A stretch of 50,788 nt of DNA from Chitinophaga pinensis (GCA_943329075.2 CALQCM020000031.1:1-50788), one strand, 5' to 3'. Positions 38,725 to 46,624 are shown, counted from the stretch's first letter. Notes: a model not told the origin generated them from the letters alone. A program made the numbers and translations.

Positions 38725-39102
38725 ATGTCGAATCAACCCCGTAAGCCGCTCAAATGGATCGGTTCTTCGAAGCGTGATTTGGACGCGATGCCGGAGGACG
38801 TCAAAGATGTGTTCGGGCACGCGATCGACCTTGCGCAGGTGGGTGGAAAACATCAAGACGCCAAGACGATGAGTGGATTCGGTTCGGCTGGCATATTGGA
38901 AATAGTTGAAGACTTTCGTGGCAATACCTTCCGGGCCGTTTACACCGTGAAGTTCGCCGGGTGGGTATACGTCTTGCATTGCTTCCAGAAGAAATCCAAG
39001 AGTGGTATCAAGACGCCTAAAGAGGATATGCACCTGATCAACTTGCGGTTGAAGGCTGCAAGACAGGACTACGAGGCTTGGCAATCACAGCAAGGACGAT
39101 GA
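38725..39102 (+). CDS. higB: RelE/HigB-type toxin (phage Gp49-like family)
   Basis: 125 residues. Seen: LKWIGSSKRDLDAMPEDVKDVFGHAI, a central EIVEDFRGNTFRAVYTVKFAGWVYVLHCFQKKSKSGI (key residues R, Y, K-K-S-K) and KTPKEDMHLINLRLKAARQDY. These match the HigB/Gp49-like mRNA-interferase family. It comes first in the pair, as in higBA. The downstream gene overlaps its stop region. Base use is lower in GC than the neighbouring housekeeping genes, and it follows a tRNA, so horizontal acquisition is likely. Activity is inferred from family membership. Confidence 0.85.
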   Translation: MSNQPRKPLKWIGSSKRDLDAMPEDVKDVFGHAIDLAQVGGKHQDAKTMSGFGSAGILEIVEDFRGNTFRAVYTVKFAGWVYVLHCFQKKSKSGIKTPKEDMHLINLRLKAARQDYEAWQSQQGR

Positions 39103-39104
39103 TC

Positions 39105-39434
39105 ATGACCGAACGCAGCGAATTAGCAGTTGAAGAAGGTGGCACTAACGTCTACGCAGATTTGGGATATGTGAATGCAGCTGAAATGCAGCGCAAATCA
39201 CAGCTTGCGGGGGAGATTGCTCGCGCAATCAAAGCGCGCCGCTTGACACAGGGAGAAGCCGCAAAATTGCTCGGCATTGATCAGTCGAAGATATCGCGGA
39301 TCACCCGAGGACAATTTCGTGGTGTCAGCGAAGCCAAGTTATTTGAGCTGGTCACCAAGTTGGGGCACGACGTGAAAATTATCGTTGGCCCTACGCGGCG
39401 CCGTGCGGGAAGAATTGAACTGCAGTTCGCTTAG
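39105..39434 (+). CDS. higA: HigA-like antitoxin, XRE-family helix-turn-helix protein
   Basis: 109 residues from the ATG at 39105, which has AGGA eight bases before it; the ATG at 39099 that overlaps the toxin stop is the alternative. Seen: a short N-terminal segment, then a helix-turn-helix with AIKARRLTQGEAAKLLGIDQSKISRITRGQF (about 41-72), SEAKLFELVTKLGHDVKIIV and a basic end. This layout is typical of the XRE antitoxins paired with Gp49-like toxins. It should neutralise the toxin and repress the promoter at 38688. Confidence 0.87.
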   Translation: MTERSELAVEEGGTNVYADLGYVNAAEMQRKSQLAGEIARAIKARRLTQGEAAKLLGIDQSKISRITRGQFRGVSEAKLFELVTKLGHDVKIIVGPTRRRAGRIELQFA

Positions 39435-39800
39435 CCTAAGAAACGCGAAACTTGTCGGTGGAGCAGGGTTAGCGGTAGACTACGCCCGCCGCCAGTAACA
39501 GTTGTCATATATTCATTAATCGTAAATTCACCCCTCAATTCACCCCGCATTTTTGATCTGCGGCTTTTGACCTTTCTGGTCGCCATGCGGGCTGCACTAA
39601 ACCGCTTTACTATCGAGTTCAATGAACGGGTAAAGCGCCGTTAATATTAAACCCGGTTACATAATTCTGGACGCGCCCGTCACTGGAGGCAGTCAATTCT
39701 CGCGCCGGCGCGTGGAGAGAGTTGCCTGTCCCCATCAATCTGAACCGATTCCCGGCTTCCCGGTCTTACCGAGGCCTTTACTATTACCAGAGGTCACACC
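39435..39800. other. Non-coding stretch after higBA
   Basis: 366 bases without a credible gene. CCGCA (39545-39549) and TGCGG (39559-39563) can pair and are followed by CTTTTG, a weak terminator candidate for higBA. A 63-codon minus-strand frame at 39431-39622 has no ribosome binding site or recognisable motif. No att-like direct repeat of the tRNA 3' end was found here. Confidence 0.45.
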
Positions 39801-40436
39801 ATGAATCTCCAGGAACGCGATCAACTCGCACTGTTTCTTCAGCAACTCACGCAGGTTCAAGCAAGCCAGAAAGACCCCGAAGCCGATTCCCTTATACGGG
39901 AAGCCTGTTTGCGGCAGCCGGACGCCGGCTACCTGCTGGTTCAGCGGGCAATGCAGTTGGAACATGCCATGCAGGCGGTGAAGGCCCAGTGCGGGCAATT
40001 GCAGGCCGAACTGGAAAAGGCCCGTGCCGGCACTCAGAGCGGCTTTCTGGATAATGCCAGCGCTTGGGGGAGGTCACCAACGGCCCCCGCCGCGTCGTTC
40101 ACGCCCGCAGCACCCTCGATCGGTTCGACCATGCAGCCGCGTACCCAGGCCCCACTGGCGGCTCCAGCCGCGGCTTCCTCATGGGGGTCGGGGATCTTGG
40201 GCACCGTTGCTACCACCGCTGCTGGCGTTGTCGCCGGATCGTTCCTGTTTCAAGGTATCGAGAACCTGATGGGGCATCACAACCAGAGTGGTTTTGGCGG
40301 CATGGGATCAGACGCCCATGCCGTGCCCCCCGTCGCCGAAAACACAGTCATCAACAATTACTACGATCGCAGTGCACCGGACGATGCTGTGGATGTTGCC
40401 GACGCTAGTGATTCCGGTGGTGACGACTTGGCTTGA
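39801..40436 (+). CDS. DUF2076-family protein
   Basis: 211 residues. Seen: N-terminal helices with LQERDQLALFLQQLTQVQ, DPEADSLIREACLRQPDAGYLLVQRAMQLEHAM and a following coiled-coil-like stretch. Then come a Pro/Ala/Ser-rich linker, a Gly/Ala hydrophobic segment (WGSGILGTVATTAAGVVAGSFLFQG) like a glycine-zipper, and an acidic Asp/Ser C-terminus. The arrangement matches DUF2076 proteins, which occur in many proteobacteria and may be periplasmic or envelope-associated. Function is unknown. It stands alone between higBA and a decayed tRNA fragment. Confidence 0.85.
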   Translation: MNLQERDQLALFLQQLTQVQASQKDPEADSLIREACLRQPDAGYLLVQRAMQLEHAMQAVKAQCGQLQAELEKARAGTQSGFLDNASAWGRSPTAPAASFTPAAPSIGSTMQPRTQAPLAAPAAASSWGSGILGTVATTAAGVVAGSFLFQGIENLMGHHNQSGFGGMGSDAHAVPPVAENTVINNYYDRSAPDDAVDVADASDSGGDDLA

Positions 40437-40763
40437 GCTTCACTAGGGGCGAATGCCAAGCGCGTTCAATTTCTGAAAGTGCCTCGTTTCGGCGGTGTTG
40501 CGGAGAGGGAGTAATTCGAACACTCGCTACGTATTGCTACCTACACACGCTTTTCAGGCGTGTGCTCTAGAATTTCCAACAAATTTGATGCGGAGCCAAT
40601 AGTGCCGGCACACTGAGGCGCCCGTTTGGGTTTGAGGTCAGTTTTGACAGCGCCGTGTCTCCAATGTTGACGTATGAACCCGTGGGACGCTGTTTGTTTT
40701 TCGGAAATCCTCACCGATGGTTATTTTGACCCAAAGGTGTTGTGTAAATTGCATTTAAAAGAT
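40437..40763. other. Non-coding stretch with decayed tRNA
   Basis: 327 bases between the DUF2076 gene and the end of the flavoprotein gene. It contains the tRNA-Ser fragment listed separately. The right half has several TTTTGAC-type words (for example AGTTTTGACAGC and ATTTTGACCC) that resemble ends of insertion elements, but no matching transposase is present. Confidence 0.45.
40499..40572 (-). pseudogene. Decayed tRNA-Ser, 3' two-thirds, inverted relative to tRNA-Ser(GCU)
   Basis: Reading the reverse strand, AGAGCACACGCCTGAAAAGC opens an anticodon arm of tRNA-Ser(GGA) type (loop CTGAAAA, so the anticodon would read GAA). A variable-region stretch follows, then the T-arm GAGTG-TTCGAAT-TACTC and CCTCTCCGCAA in place of CCTCTCCGCCA. 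The D-arm and 5' acceptor strand are missing upstream, so no functional tRNA can fold. Confidence 0.65.
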
Positions 40764-42749
40764 TCAAATGTTGTTGCCTGCAGCATGACCCTCGGCGGTA
40801 GCGACCATCAGGCCGCGCGGTGCACGACAGTCGCCGATTAGGCGCAGTTCAATGCCGGCGGCGCGCAGGGGGGCAGCAAGTTCGTCGTTCGGTTTGCGCG
40901 GTGTCGAGTAGGCAAAGAAAGTAACATCATCGATGATGCCAACCTCACCGGTGATCATGTCGGCGTATGGCAGTCGGTTACCCTGCCAGCCTGCGCTGAT
41001 CTGCGGTTCAGTCAGCGGAATCACTGTGATACGCTTTTCGCGCAAACGTCGCACGATGCCCTGATGCGTTACGATGGCAGTTGCATTAGCGATGGTTTCA
41101 CGCGGTGTGATGATGTACACGCGTTCGAATAGCGTGTGCAGCAGTTCTGCGGACGCATAGGTTGCCTCTGTGTGATCCATGTCAAAAATCACCGCACTGC
41201 CTTTTTGTTTGAGCGGCGCGCTAAGCACCTCCGCGATGGCGCTGCGCAGGTCCCTTACCTGGCCTTTTTGTTGCGCATCTACTGGCAGCCACTGCGGCAC
41301 GACCATGTGCGCACCGGTGGCGAGCACCACGCTGTCTGGTTTGAGTGCGATTAATTTCTCTGCGGTGGCGGTGACGTCCAATTCGAATTTAACGCCGGCT
41401 TTTTGAGCAGCGACGAGTTGATAGGTGTTGATCGACGACAGCGGCGCGCTGCCCGGCAGTTGCGCGTGCAGCCTGGTCTTGCCGCCAGTTTCTGTGCCGC
41501 TACCGATCACCGTCACATCGTGCCCGCGTGCGGCGGCATTCCATGCCGCTTCCATTCCGGCGACGCCGGCACCGACGATGATCACGCGCTTGGATGTCTG
41601 CGCGCCGCTGAGGCGTGCTGGCCACCAGTCGGTTTCCTGCGGTTGCGCCACCGTGGGGTTGTTGACGCATTTCATATTGGACAGATGTGTGTTGATCGCA
41701 TCCCAGCACAGATTGCACCAGGTACATCGGCGGATTTCCGTTTCTCGACCTGTGCGCGCCTTCAAGGGCCAAGCCGGATCGGCGAGCAGTCCGCGCCCGA
41801 GGCCGATCAATTCGGCATCACCGGCTTTGATAATCATCTCCCCCTCGGCGGGTTCGGTGATGCGGCCGAGTGCGAGCAACGGCACTCCGTTGAGATGGGG
41901 GCGCAGTTGTCGGAACAGATCAAGATAGGGCATGCGCGGACCGTGTGAATCGGGTAAATGCCATTCGAGAGCAAGACCGTGGGTACCTTGAACAAAGTTA
42001 ACGTAATCGACTTCCTTCGATTGCGTGACACGCGCGGCAATCTTCGCTGCCTCTGCTAGATCAACGCCTCCTTTGGCGTAATCATTCCCGGGCAGTTTCA
42101 GACCGATAATAAAGTTTTTGCCGCAGGCGGAGCGTAACGAAGAGACTAGTTCGCGCAGAAACCGTGTGCGGCCTTCTACGTCGCTGCCGTATTCGTCTTC
42201 GCGCAGATTCATCCGGGGCGACAAGAACTGATGGAACAGATGGCCGTGACCGGCCGAGATCTCGATGCCGCTGAAGCCGCAGCGCTGCAAGCGTTGCACC
42301 GATTGCGTGAAATCATCGGTCATGGCGCGCAGTTCATCGGCGCGCAACGCGCGCGGCATCGTCCAGCTCAAATCATCGGGCAACGCAGAGGCGCTGATCG
42401 CATCGGCGACCAACCCCGTGTTGTGTCGCCCGCGGCCCGGGTCCTGCAACTGACCGATTAGGCGGCAGTCCTGCGATTCGACCCCCTCGGCCCAGCGCTG
42501 CAAGAGGTCGAGGTTGTCATCGTTGTAACCGCGGGATCGGTAATAAACATTCTGGTGATGGGCGAGGCTGATTGGCTCGGTGACGATCATAGCGGCACCG
42601 CCACGCGCGCGGTTGATGTGATATTGAATCAGCGCGGCAGTGACCCGCGTGTTGTCGGCCATGTGCGTATTCATCGAGGCGTGCACAATACGGTTTTTAA
42701 GCGGAAGGCTGGCCAGTGTGAACGGCTGGAACAATGAGGGATAGGACAT
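40764..42749 (-). CDS. Old-yellow-enzyme / 2,4-dienoyl-CoA reductase-like iron-sulfur flavoprotein
   Basis: 661 residues from the ATG at 42749. Seen: an FMN TIM barrel starting SLFQPFTLASLPLKNRIVHASMN, the iron-sulfur cluster motif C-x2-C-x2-C-x11-C in CTWCNLCWDAINTHLSNMKC (about 345-365), and a C-terminal FAD/NAD(P) region from VIIVGAGVAGMEAAWNAA. This is the three-domain layout of FadH, trimethylamine dehydrogenase and BaiCD/BaiH. The usual active-site Tyr (GYL motif) appears replaced by His in AGHGHLFHQFLSP. The substrate is unknown. It is divergent from a Bug receptor gene, so they may form a small uptake-and-catabolism unit (inference). Confidence 0.88.
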   Translation of the reverse strand: MSYPSLFQPFTLASLPLKNRIVHASMNTHMADNTRVTAALIQYHINRARGGAAMIVTEPISLAHHQNVYYRSRGYNDDNLDLLQRWAEGVESQDCRLIGQLQDPGRGRHNTGLVADAISASALPDDLSWTMPRALRADELRAMTDDFTQSVQRLQRCGFSGIEISAGHGHLFHQFLSPRMNLREDEYGSDVEGRTRFLRELVSSLRSACGKNFIIGLKLPGNDYAKGGVDLAEAAKIAARVTQSKEVDYVNFVQGTHGLALEWHLPDSHGPRMPYLDLFRQLRPHLNGVPLLALGRITEPAEGEMIIKAGDAELIGLGRGLLADPAWPLKARTGRETEIRRCTWCNLCWDAINTHLSNMKCVNNPTVAQPQETDWWPARLSGAQTSKRVIIVGAGVAGMEAAWNAAARGHDVTVIGSGTETGGKTRLHAQLPGSAPLSSINTYQLVAAQKAGVKFELDVTATAEKLIALKPDSVVLATGAHMVVPQWLPVDAQQKGQVRDLRSAIAEVLSAPLKQKGSAVIFDMDHTEATYASAELLHTLFERVYIITPRETIANATAIVTHQGIVRRLREKRITVIPLTEPQISAGWQGNRLPYADMITGEVGIIDDVTFFAYSTPRKPNDELAAPLRAAGIELRLIGDCRAPRGLMVATAEGHAAGNNI

Positions 42750-42875
42750 GATGAGGATGTTCTGGCGATTGAAGAGGTTCGAGTATATCGGCTCGCACGT
42801 CTGGAGTAACGGCATGTCTGCTTTACACGGGGTTGGTCATCGCCATATGATCGAAGCATCCCGTTGGAGGAGTGC

Positions 42876-43850
42876 ATGATGTCAGTCTTTGTGGTTCGCG
42901 TGGCTATAATTACACTGGGTGCAGCTGCGGCGTGTGCGGCGGCCCAGGAATATCCGTCGCGGCTTATTCGCATCGTCGTCGCGCAGGCGCCTGCATCGGG
43001 GCCCGATCTGGTCGGCCGTACCCTCGCTCAGAAATTCACCGAGACCTGGGGGCAGCAGGCGATTGTTGATAATCGCGCGGGCGCCAACGGGATCATCGGG
43101 GGCGATTTGGTGGCGAAAGCTAAGGCCGATGGCTATACCTTGCTGGTAGGTGCATCCAGCGCTATCACCATGAACCCCTTCGTCTACAAGAGTCTGCCGC
43201 ATGATCCGCTGCGTGATCTGGCGCCGGTGTCGCAGACCGCTAGCAATGTGATGGCGTTGGTGGTGGCGCCCACGCTGCCGGCAGCTAACGTCCAGGCGTT
43301 GGTGGCGCTGGCGAAATCGCATCCGCATGGAATCGTTTTTGCCTCGGCCGGCATCGGCAATCTAACGCACCTTTCGGCCGAACTATTTGCCAACACTGTT
43401 GGTGTGAAGTTGGTGCACGCGCCCTACAAAGGCTCGACGCCTGCATGGATTGAACTGATGAGCGGACAGGTTGCCTTGATGTTCACGACAACTCAGGGTA
43501 TCGCGCCTCATCTCGAACGCGGCAAATTAAAATTGCTTGCGACATGCAGCGAAATACGCGCGGGCGCGTTTCCGCAGACGCCGACTTTGATTGAATCAGG
43601 TTATCCCGGCCTAGTGATGACCGGATGGACCGGATTATTTGCGCCGTCCGGGACCCCGGCCAATATTGTTGCGAAACTGTCGCGAGAGGTTGTGCGTGTG
43701 CTGGCATTGCCGGAGATCCGCGCGCGTATGGAAAGTCAGGGCTCGGAAGCGGTGGCAAGTGCGCCGGAGGTGTTTTCGGCGTTTGTGAAATCCGAGGCAG
43801 CGAAGTGGCAAAAGGTCATTCGTGCGGCGGGGCTGGAGCAAACGCAGTAG
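42876..43850 (+). CDS. Bug-family tripartite tricarboxylate transporter substrate-binding protein, copy 1
   Basis: 324 residues from the ATG at 42876, which has GGAGGAG in front. Seen: a signal peptide ending about AAAQ, then YPSRLIRIVVAQAPASGPDLVGRTLAQKF, VDNRAGANGIIGGDLVAKAKADGYTLL (key residues N-R-A-G-A and A-D-G-Y), LRDLAPVSQTA and GWTGLFAPSGTPA, all Bug-family marks. Known role: periplasmic capture of carboxylates or other organic acids. The membrane subunits TctA and TctB are absent, as is common for Bug proteins in Burkholderiales. Divergent from the flavoprotein gene. Confidence 0.94.
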   Translation: MMSVFVVRVAIITLGAAAACAAAQEYPSRLIRIVVAQAPASGPDLVGRTLAQKFTETWGQQAIVDNRAGANGIIGGDLVAKAKADGYTLLVGASSAITMNPFVYKSLPHDPLRDLAPVSQTASNVMALVVAPTLPAANVQALVALAKSHPHGIVFASAGIGNLTHLSAELFANTVGVKLVHAPYKGSTPAWIELMSGQVALMFTTTQGIAPHLERGKLKLLATCSEIRAGAFPQTPTLIESGYPGLVMTGWTGLFAPSGTPANIVAKLSREVVRVLALPEIRARMESQGSEAVASAPEVFSAFVKSEAAKWQKVIRAAGLEQTQ

Positions 43851-43936
43851 CCAATTGCTGAGATTTGGAAGCGCCTGATTGTTCAATCAGCACGACCACC
43901 TGCAGTGATTCCCGCGTCTCTAGGGCCTGTTAGCAA

Positions 43937-44029
43937 TCACGCCAACCACAGGTAAGCGCAGACGAGATTGAGCATGGAAGTAAAATTACGTGTGAGCTTT
44001 TCATGGTGCGTGGCGGTGCGGTACTTCGG
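43937..44029 (-). pseudogene. IS5-family transposase remnant, C-terminal end
   Basis: The reverse strand encodes PKYRTATHHEKLTRNF followed by TSMLNLVCAYLWLA and a stop, which matches the conserved C-terminus of IS5-group transposases. The sequence just outside it, GGGCCTGTTAGCAATC, resembles the terminal repeat of such elements. Upstream coding sequence and the other end are missing, so only a fragment of about 30 codons remains. Confidence 0.7.
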
Positions 44030-44371
44030 CTACTTTTAACTTCTTCGCACAGCGAAGTAGCCAAGTCTGACGCATCGGATTCCTGTCACGGAAGGGGAAA
44101 CTGTTGCCGCCGATTCGCATTTGATCAGTTTCGGCGGGTTGTGCCAATCGCTATTGACCGCGACCGGCACTCGACAAACACGGGTCAATGCGCAATCGGC
44201 CGCGGGGTCAATTTGGAGTCGGCGGGAACAACCACATCACAAACCGGCTAAGGGTTGCAGATTCAGTGAATCGAGCACTTAGGTATGGGGAGCGGATTCG
44301 AACTGTTGGTACGGCCATAGATTCCGTTGGCGGCCTAAATTACGAATTCGCCTCCCACGGGGCGCCGAGTT

Positions 44372-44414
44372 GAACCCGAGTTCGATTCCGCATTTCGCAA
44401 TCGAACTCGGGTTC
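44372..44414. repeat. Perfect 16-bp inverted repeat downstream of vapC
   Basis: GAACCCGAGTTCGATT (44372-44387) and its exact complement AATCGAACTCGGGTTC (44399-44414) flank an 11-base loop. No T-run follows on either strand, so it is not a standard terminator. The arms resemble a tRNA T-arm consensus (GGTTCGATTCC). It lies 32 bases beyond the vapC stop. Confidence 0.8.
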
Positions 44415-44446
44415 GCATTATCGAGAAGCTTTATCGACCGCGCCGG

Positions 44447-44893
44447 TTAGAGCATATCCGTCTTGAATCGTTGACGTATCGCCAACCGGAGCTTCAATCC
44501 TTTAGCATTCTTCGCAAGCACTTCGTCCAGCGTTGCAATGCTCTTGGCCTTTCCGCCAAGCGCAACGGCCAGATGGAGGGAGTCGCCCGCTCGAAGGGCG
44601 GTGTCGGAGTCCAGTGTCAGCGTGGCGGCCTGGTGAAAAGTGGAGGGCTCCACCGGCAATAGCTGTAGGTCATTGGCACGCAGGCGTTCAAACCGCTGCC
44701 ATGCGGAGTTGGCGTCAGATTTTGTAATCTGTCCGGTTCGCTGCTTGATGCCAAGAGCGCTGGCGAACTCAGTGACGCACCCCATGGCCGACACCAGTTT
44801 GTCCGCGCAGGCGCCATACCAGCGTGCCACGTCCGCGCTTCTTGGTTCGTTTAGATGCAGCGCCACCAATACGCCGGTGTCAACGTAAATCAT
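44447..44893 (-). CDS. vapC: VapC-type PIN-domain ribonuclease toxin
   Basis: 148 residues from the ATG at 44893; a longer frame from 45082 merely overlaps vapB. Seen: PIN-domain acidic residues in MIYVDTGVLVAL (Asp5), CVTEFASAL (Glu), LRAGDSLHLAVAL (Asp) and IATLDEVLAKNA (Asp). Known role: cleaves tRNA or rRNA when released from its antitoxin. Its ATG shares one base with the vapB stop (TGATG), the standard coupled layout. The specific target is unknown. Confidence 0.9.
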   Translation of the reverse strand: MIYVDTGVLVALHLNEPRSADVARWYGACADKLVSAMGCVTEFASALGIKQRTGQITKSDANSAWQRFERLRANDLQLLPVEPSTFHQAATLTLDSDTALRAGDSLHLAVALGGKAKSIATLDEVLAKNAKGLKLRLAIRQRFKTDML

Positions 44894-45138
44894 CAGTAGC
44901 GGGCGCCGCAGCGTAATGCGTCGATGACGGAGGTGCCCATAGGCATCGCCTTTCGCGCCGTCGTCAGGCGCGCGGCGAAAGCCTGTCGGTTCCATGTCGC
45001 TGGTCGGAGGGTTAGTCCGCCATCTATGGCGAGAGAGGCTTCTACGCGATCGCCGTCCTTGATGCCGATGCTGCGTATGCATTCAGCTGGAAGGCGAAGA
45101 GCCAAACTGTTGCCCCACTTTGGCACATGCAGGTCCAT
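44893..45138 (-). CDS. vapB: VapB-type antitoxin, AbrB/MazE-like
   Basis: 81 residues. Seen: an AbrB/SpoVT-type swapped-hairpin DNA-binding domain in LHVPKWGNSLALRLPAECIRSIGIKDGDRV, then DGGLTLRPAT, and a C-terminal toxin-binding tail of about 30 residues. It precedes and overlaps vapC. A near-palindrome GTATCTAC...GGATATAC at 45154-45175, just upstream, is a candidate operator. Known role: neutralises VapC and represses the operon. Confidence 0.88.
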   Translation of the reverse strand: MDLHVPKWGNSLALRLPAECIRSIGIKDGDRVEASLAIDGGLTLRPATWNRQAFAARLTTARKAMPMGTSVIDALRCGARY

Positions 45139-45306
45139 AGATTGATCTCGCTCGTATCTACGTCAATGGATATACGTTGTAACCGGATTTTAGCGAGGCG
45201 CAATACCCGTAAGGCGAGGGCAGGAGCAACGTGCTGCTATTTCCGCAGAAAACGAAGTCGCGTCCCCGACGCCGCCATCGATTTTCACGAACGGCTTGGC
45301 GGACGC

Positions 45307-46092
45307 TTAACATCCCTGCCCGGTGGCTTGCAGGGCAGTCTGGTTCGCGCGCTCAATCCGTTCGTTGTGCCCCGGATGCGAAGATAAGAACGGCAGGGCA
45401 GCGCTGCTGGACATGGCTTTGAGCATTTTCATTGTTCGGGCCGACCCGCAAGCGCTGTAACCTGCGGCCATTGCCCAGCGCAATCCAAGGATGTCAGCAT
45501 CCCGTTCTTCGTCCCGGGAGTAGGCGGTCGTCACAACGCTGACTCCTATGTTCGCGATTGTGCCGCCCATCGGCACGCCGGCGACGCCCAGCACCACCCC
45601 TAAAACGTCGCTCACGCCTTTTGCGGATTCAGCGCGCTGCTGGCGTGTTTCTCCGTGCTTCAGGTAAAGGTGCGCAAGTTCGTGGCCCAGCGTTGTCGCC
45701 AGCGCGTCTTTATCCGGACCGATTTCATGAAGCATCGGCAGGGTAAGGGCGATCATCTGTCTGCCATTGTTGAGGGTAGCGAACGCATTGGGGGTGTTGC
45801 CGGCAACCAGCGCCACTTGCGGGGCTAGCCGACTTTGTTCCTTGATGGCTACTACAACTGTTTTCAGATTCGTGAGATCAGCGCCGCGAACCGGGTAGGC
45901 CTGTCCGTTCCTGCCTTTTAGGGTGGTGTCGGTAAATGCCGTGCTAGTGGTCCAGTCGCGATTGAATACCCACGCATCTGGTGCGGATTTCTGCGGGGTG
46001 GCGGTGCAGCCGCCGATGGCGGCGGCAATGATTGCGCCGAGCAGGGGGCGCGCAATGCCGCGGGCATTATGCCGGATCAACATCAATGCCAT
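45307..46092 (-). CDS. M48-family metalloprotease lipoprotein
   Basis: 261 residues from the ATG at 46092 (46083 also possible). Seen: a lipoprotein signal with a lipobox IGGC, then the zinc-protease motif LGHELAHLYLKHGE (HExxH) and the third ligand region DEERDADILGLRWAMAAGY, then SSHPGHNERI typical of the Oma1/BepA/LoiP group. Known role of relatives: outer-membrane protein quality control. The active-site residues are all present. It is a single gene between vapBC and a small proline-rich frame. Confidence 0.9.
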   Translation of the reverse strand: MALMLIRHNARGIARPLLGAIIAAAIGGCTATPQKSAPDAWVFNRDWTTSTAFTDTTLKGRNGQAYPVRGADLTNLKTVVVAIKEQSRLAPQVALVAGNTPNAFATLNNGRQMIALTLPMLHEIGPDKDALATTLGHELAHLYLKHGETRQQRAESAKGVSDVLGVVLGVAGVPMGGTIANIGVSVVTTAYSRDEERDADILGLRWAMAAGYSACGSARTMKMLKAMSSSAALPFLSSHPGHNERIERANQTALQATGQGC

Positions 46093-46209
46093 GAGAGATA
46101 CCGGGGGCTTTGTTGTATGGCCAGTCAGCCTGGCACCGGCGTTCGACAGAACATAACGTTGCAAGTGTTGTGCTTGCGGAACTGCTTTTAATGAAGTGCG
46201 GGAGCCGTA

Positions 46210-46392
46210 TTACGCCATTATGTCAACGTGTGCGCCCTTGATCTGGCGTGAAGTATCCGGTGGCGGCGCGTGCTGGGGTTGCGCAACCTTTTGCGGTTCT
46301 GCGTTGACCGGCGGCGCTTTCTGCGGCGGGTTAGCGGCTTTGGCGCTGCTTGGCGGCGGGGTGTGGGCGCTTGTTACGGATGAGACGCTCAT
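46210..46392 (-). CDS. Small proline-rich protein of unknown function
   Basis: 60 residues. The ATG at 46392 has a good ribosome binding site, GGAGAAAGCC, directly before it, which is the main reason to accept the frame. The protein is rich in Pro, Ala, Gln and Ser (TPPPSSAKAANPPQKAPPV) with no membrane segment or signal. It could be an intrinsically disordered small protein or a chance frame in GC-rich sequence. It lies 118 bases upstream of the protease gene on the same strand. Confidence 0.45.
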   Translation of the reverse strand: MSVSSVTSAHTPPPSSAKAANPPQKAPPVNAEPQKVAQPQHAPPPDTSRQIKGAHVDIMA

Positions 46393-46624
46393 GGCTTTCT
46401 CCAGAATTAATGCGGTGTTTCGTTATTTGTCGATGGCGCCGTGGCGTAAAGTGACCCGCCCGAACTTTCTATACTAACGTAATTGAGCGTGTAACGTGTT
46501 ACCGCCGATTGCAATTTGACTAGTTGGGGGTGCGGCGCGCACATTGTAAGACCATTTTCTTCGTGCCGGGTTCGTTAAATTGCTACCATGGGTGCCGCGA
46601 AATTCAACCTGATGGACCGGACCC

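Larger units (their letters stand above)
43851..44446. other. Gene-poor remnant region with IS5 and repeat traces
   Basis: 596 bases without an intact gene. It holds the IS5-family remnant (43937-44029), an inverted pair GGCTACTT/AAGTAGCC (44028-44035 and 44055-44062), several sequences like tRNA T-arms (for example GATTCGAACTG near 44288), and the 16-pair inverted repeat at 44372-44414. It looks like a scar of repeated insertions. Confidence 0.6.

Noticed and set aside
39431..39622. 63-codon minus-strand frame downstream of higBA
   Set aside because: Starts from a rare codon without a ribosome binding site, with no family resemblance.
44270..44350. Second decayed tRNA
   Set aside because: GATTCGAACTG and nearby words resemble a T-arm, but no anticodon arm or acceptor pairing could be drawn, so it is not listed as a tRNA pseudogene.
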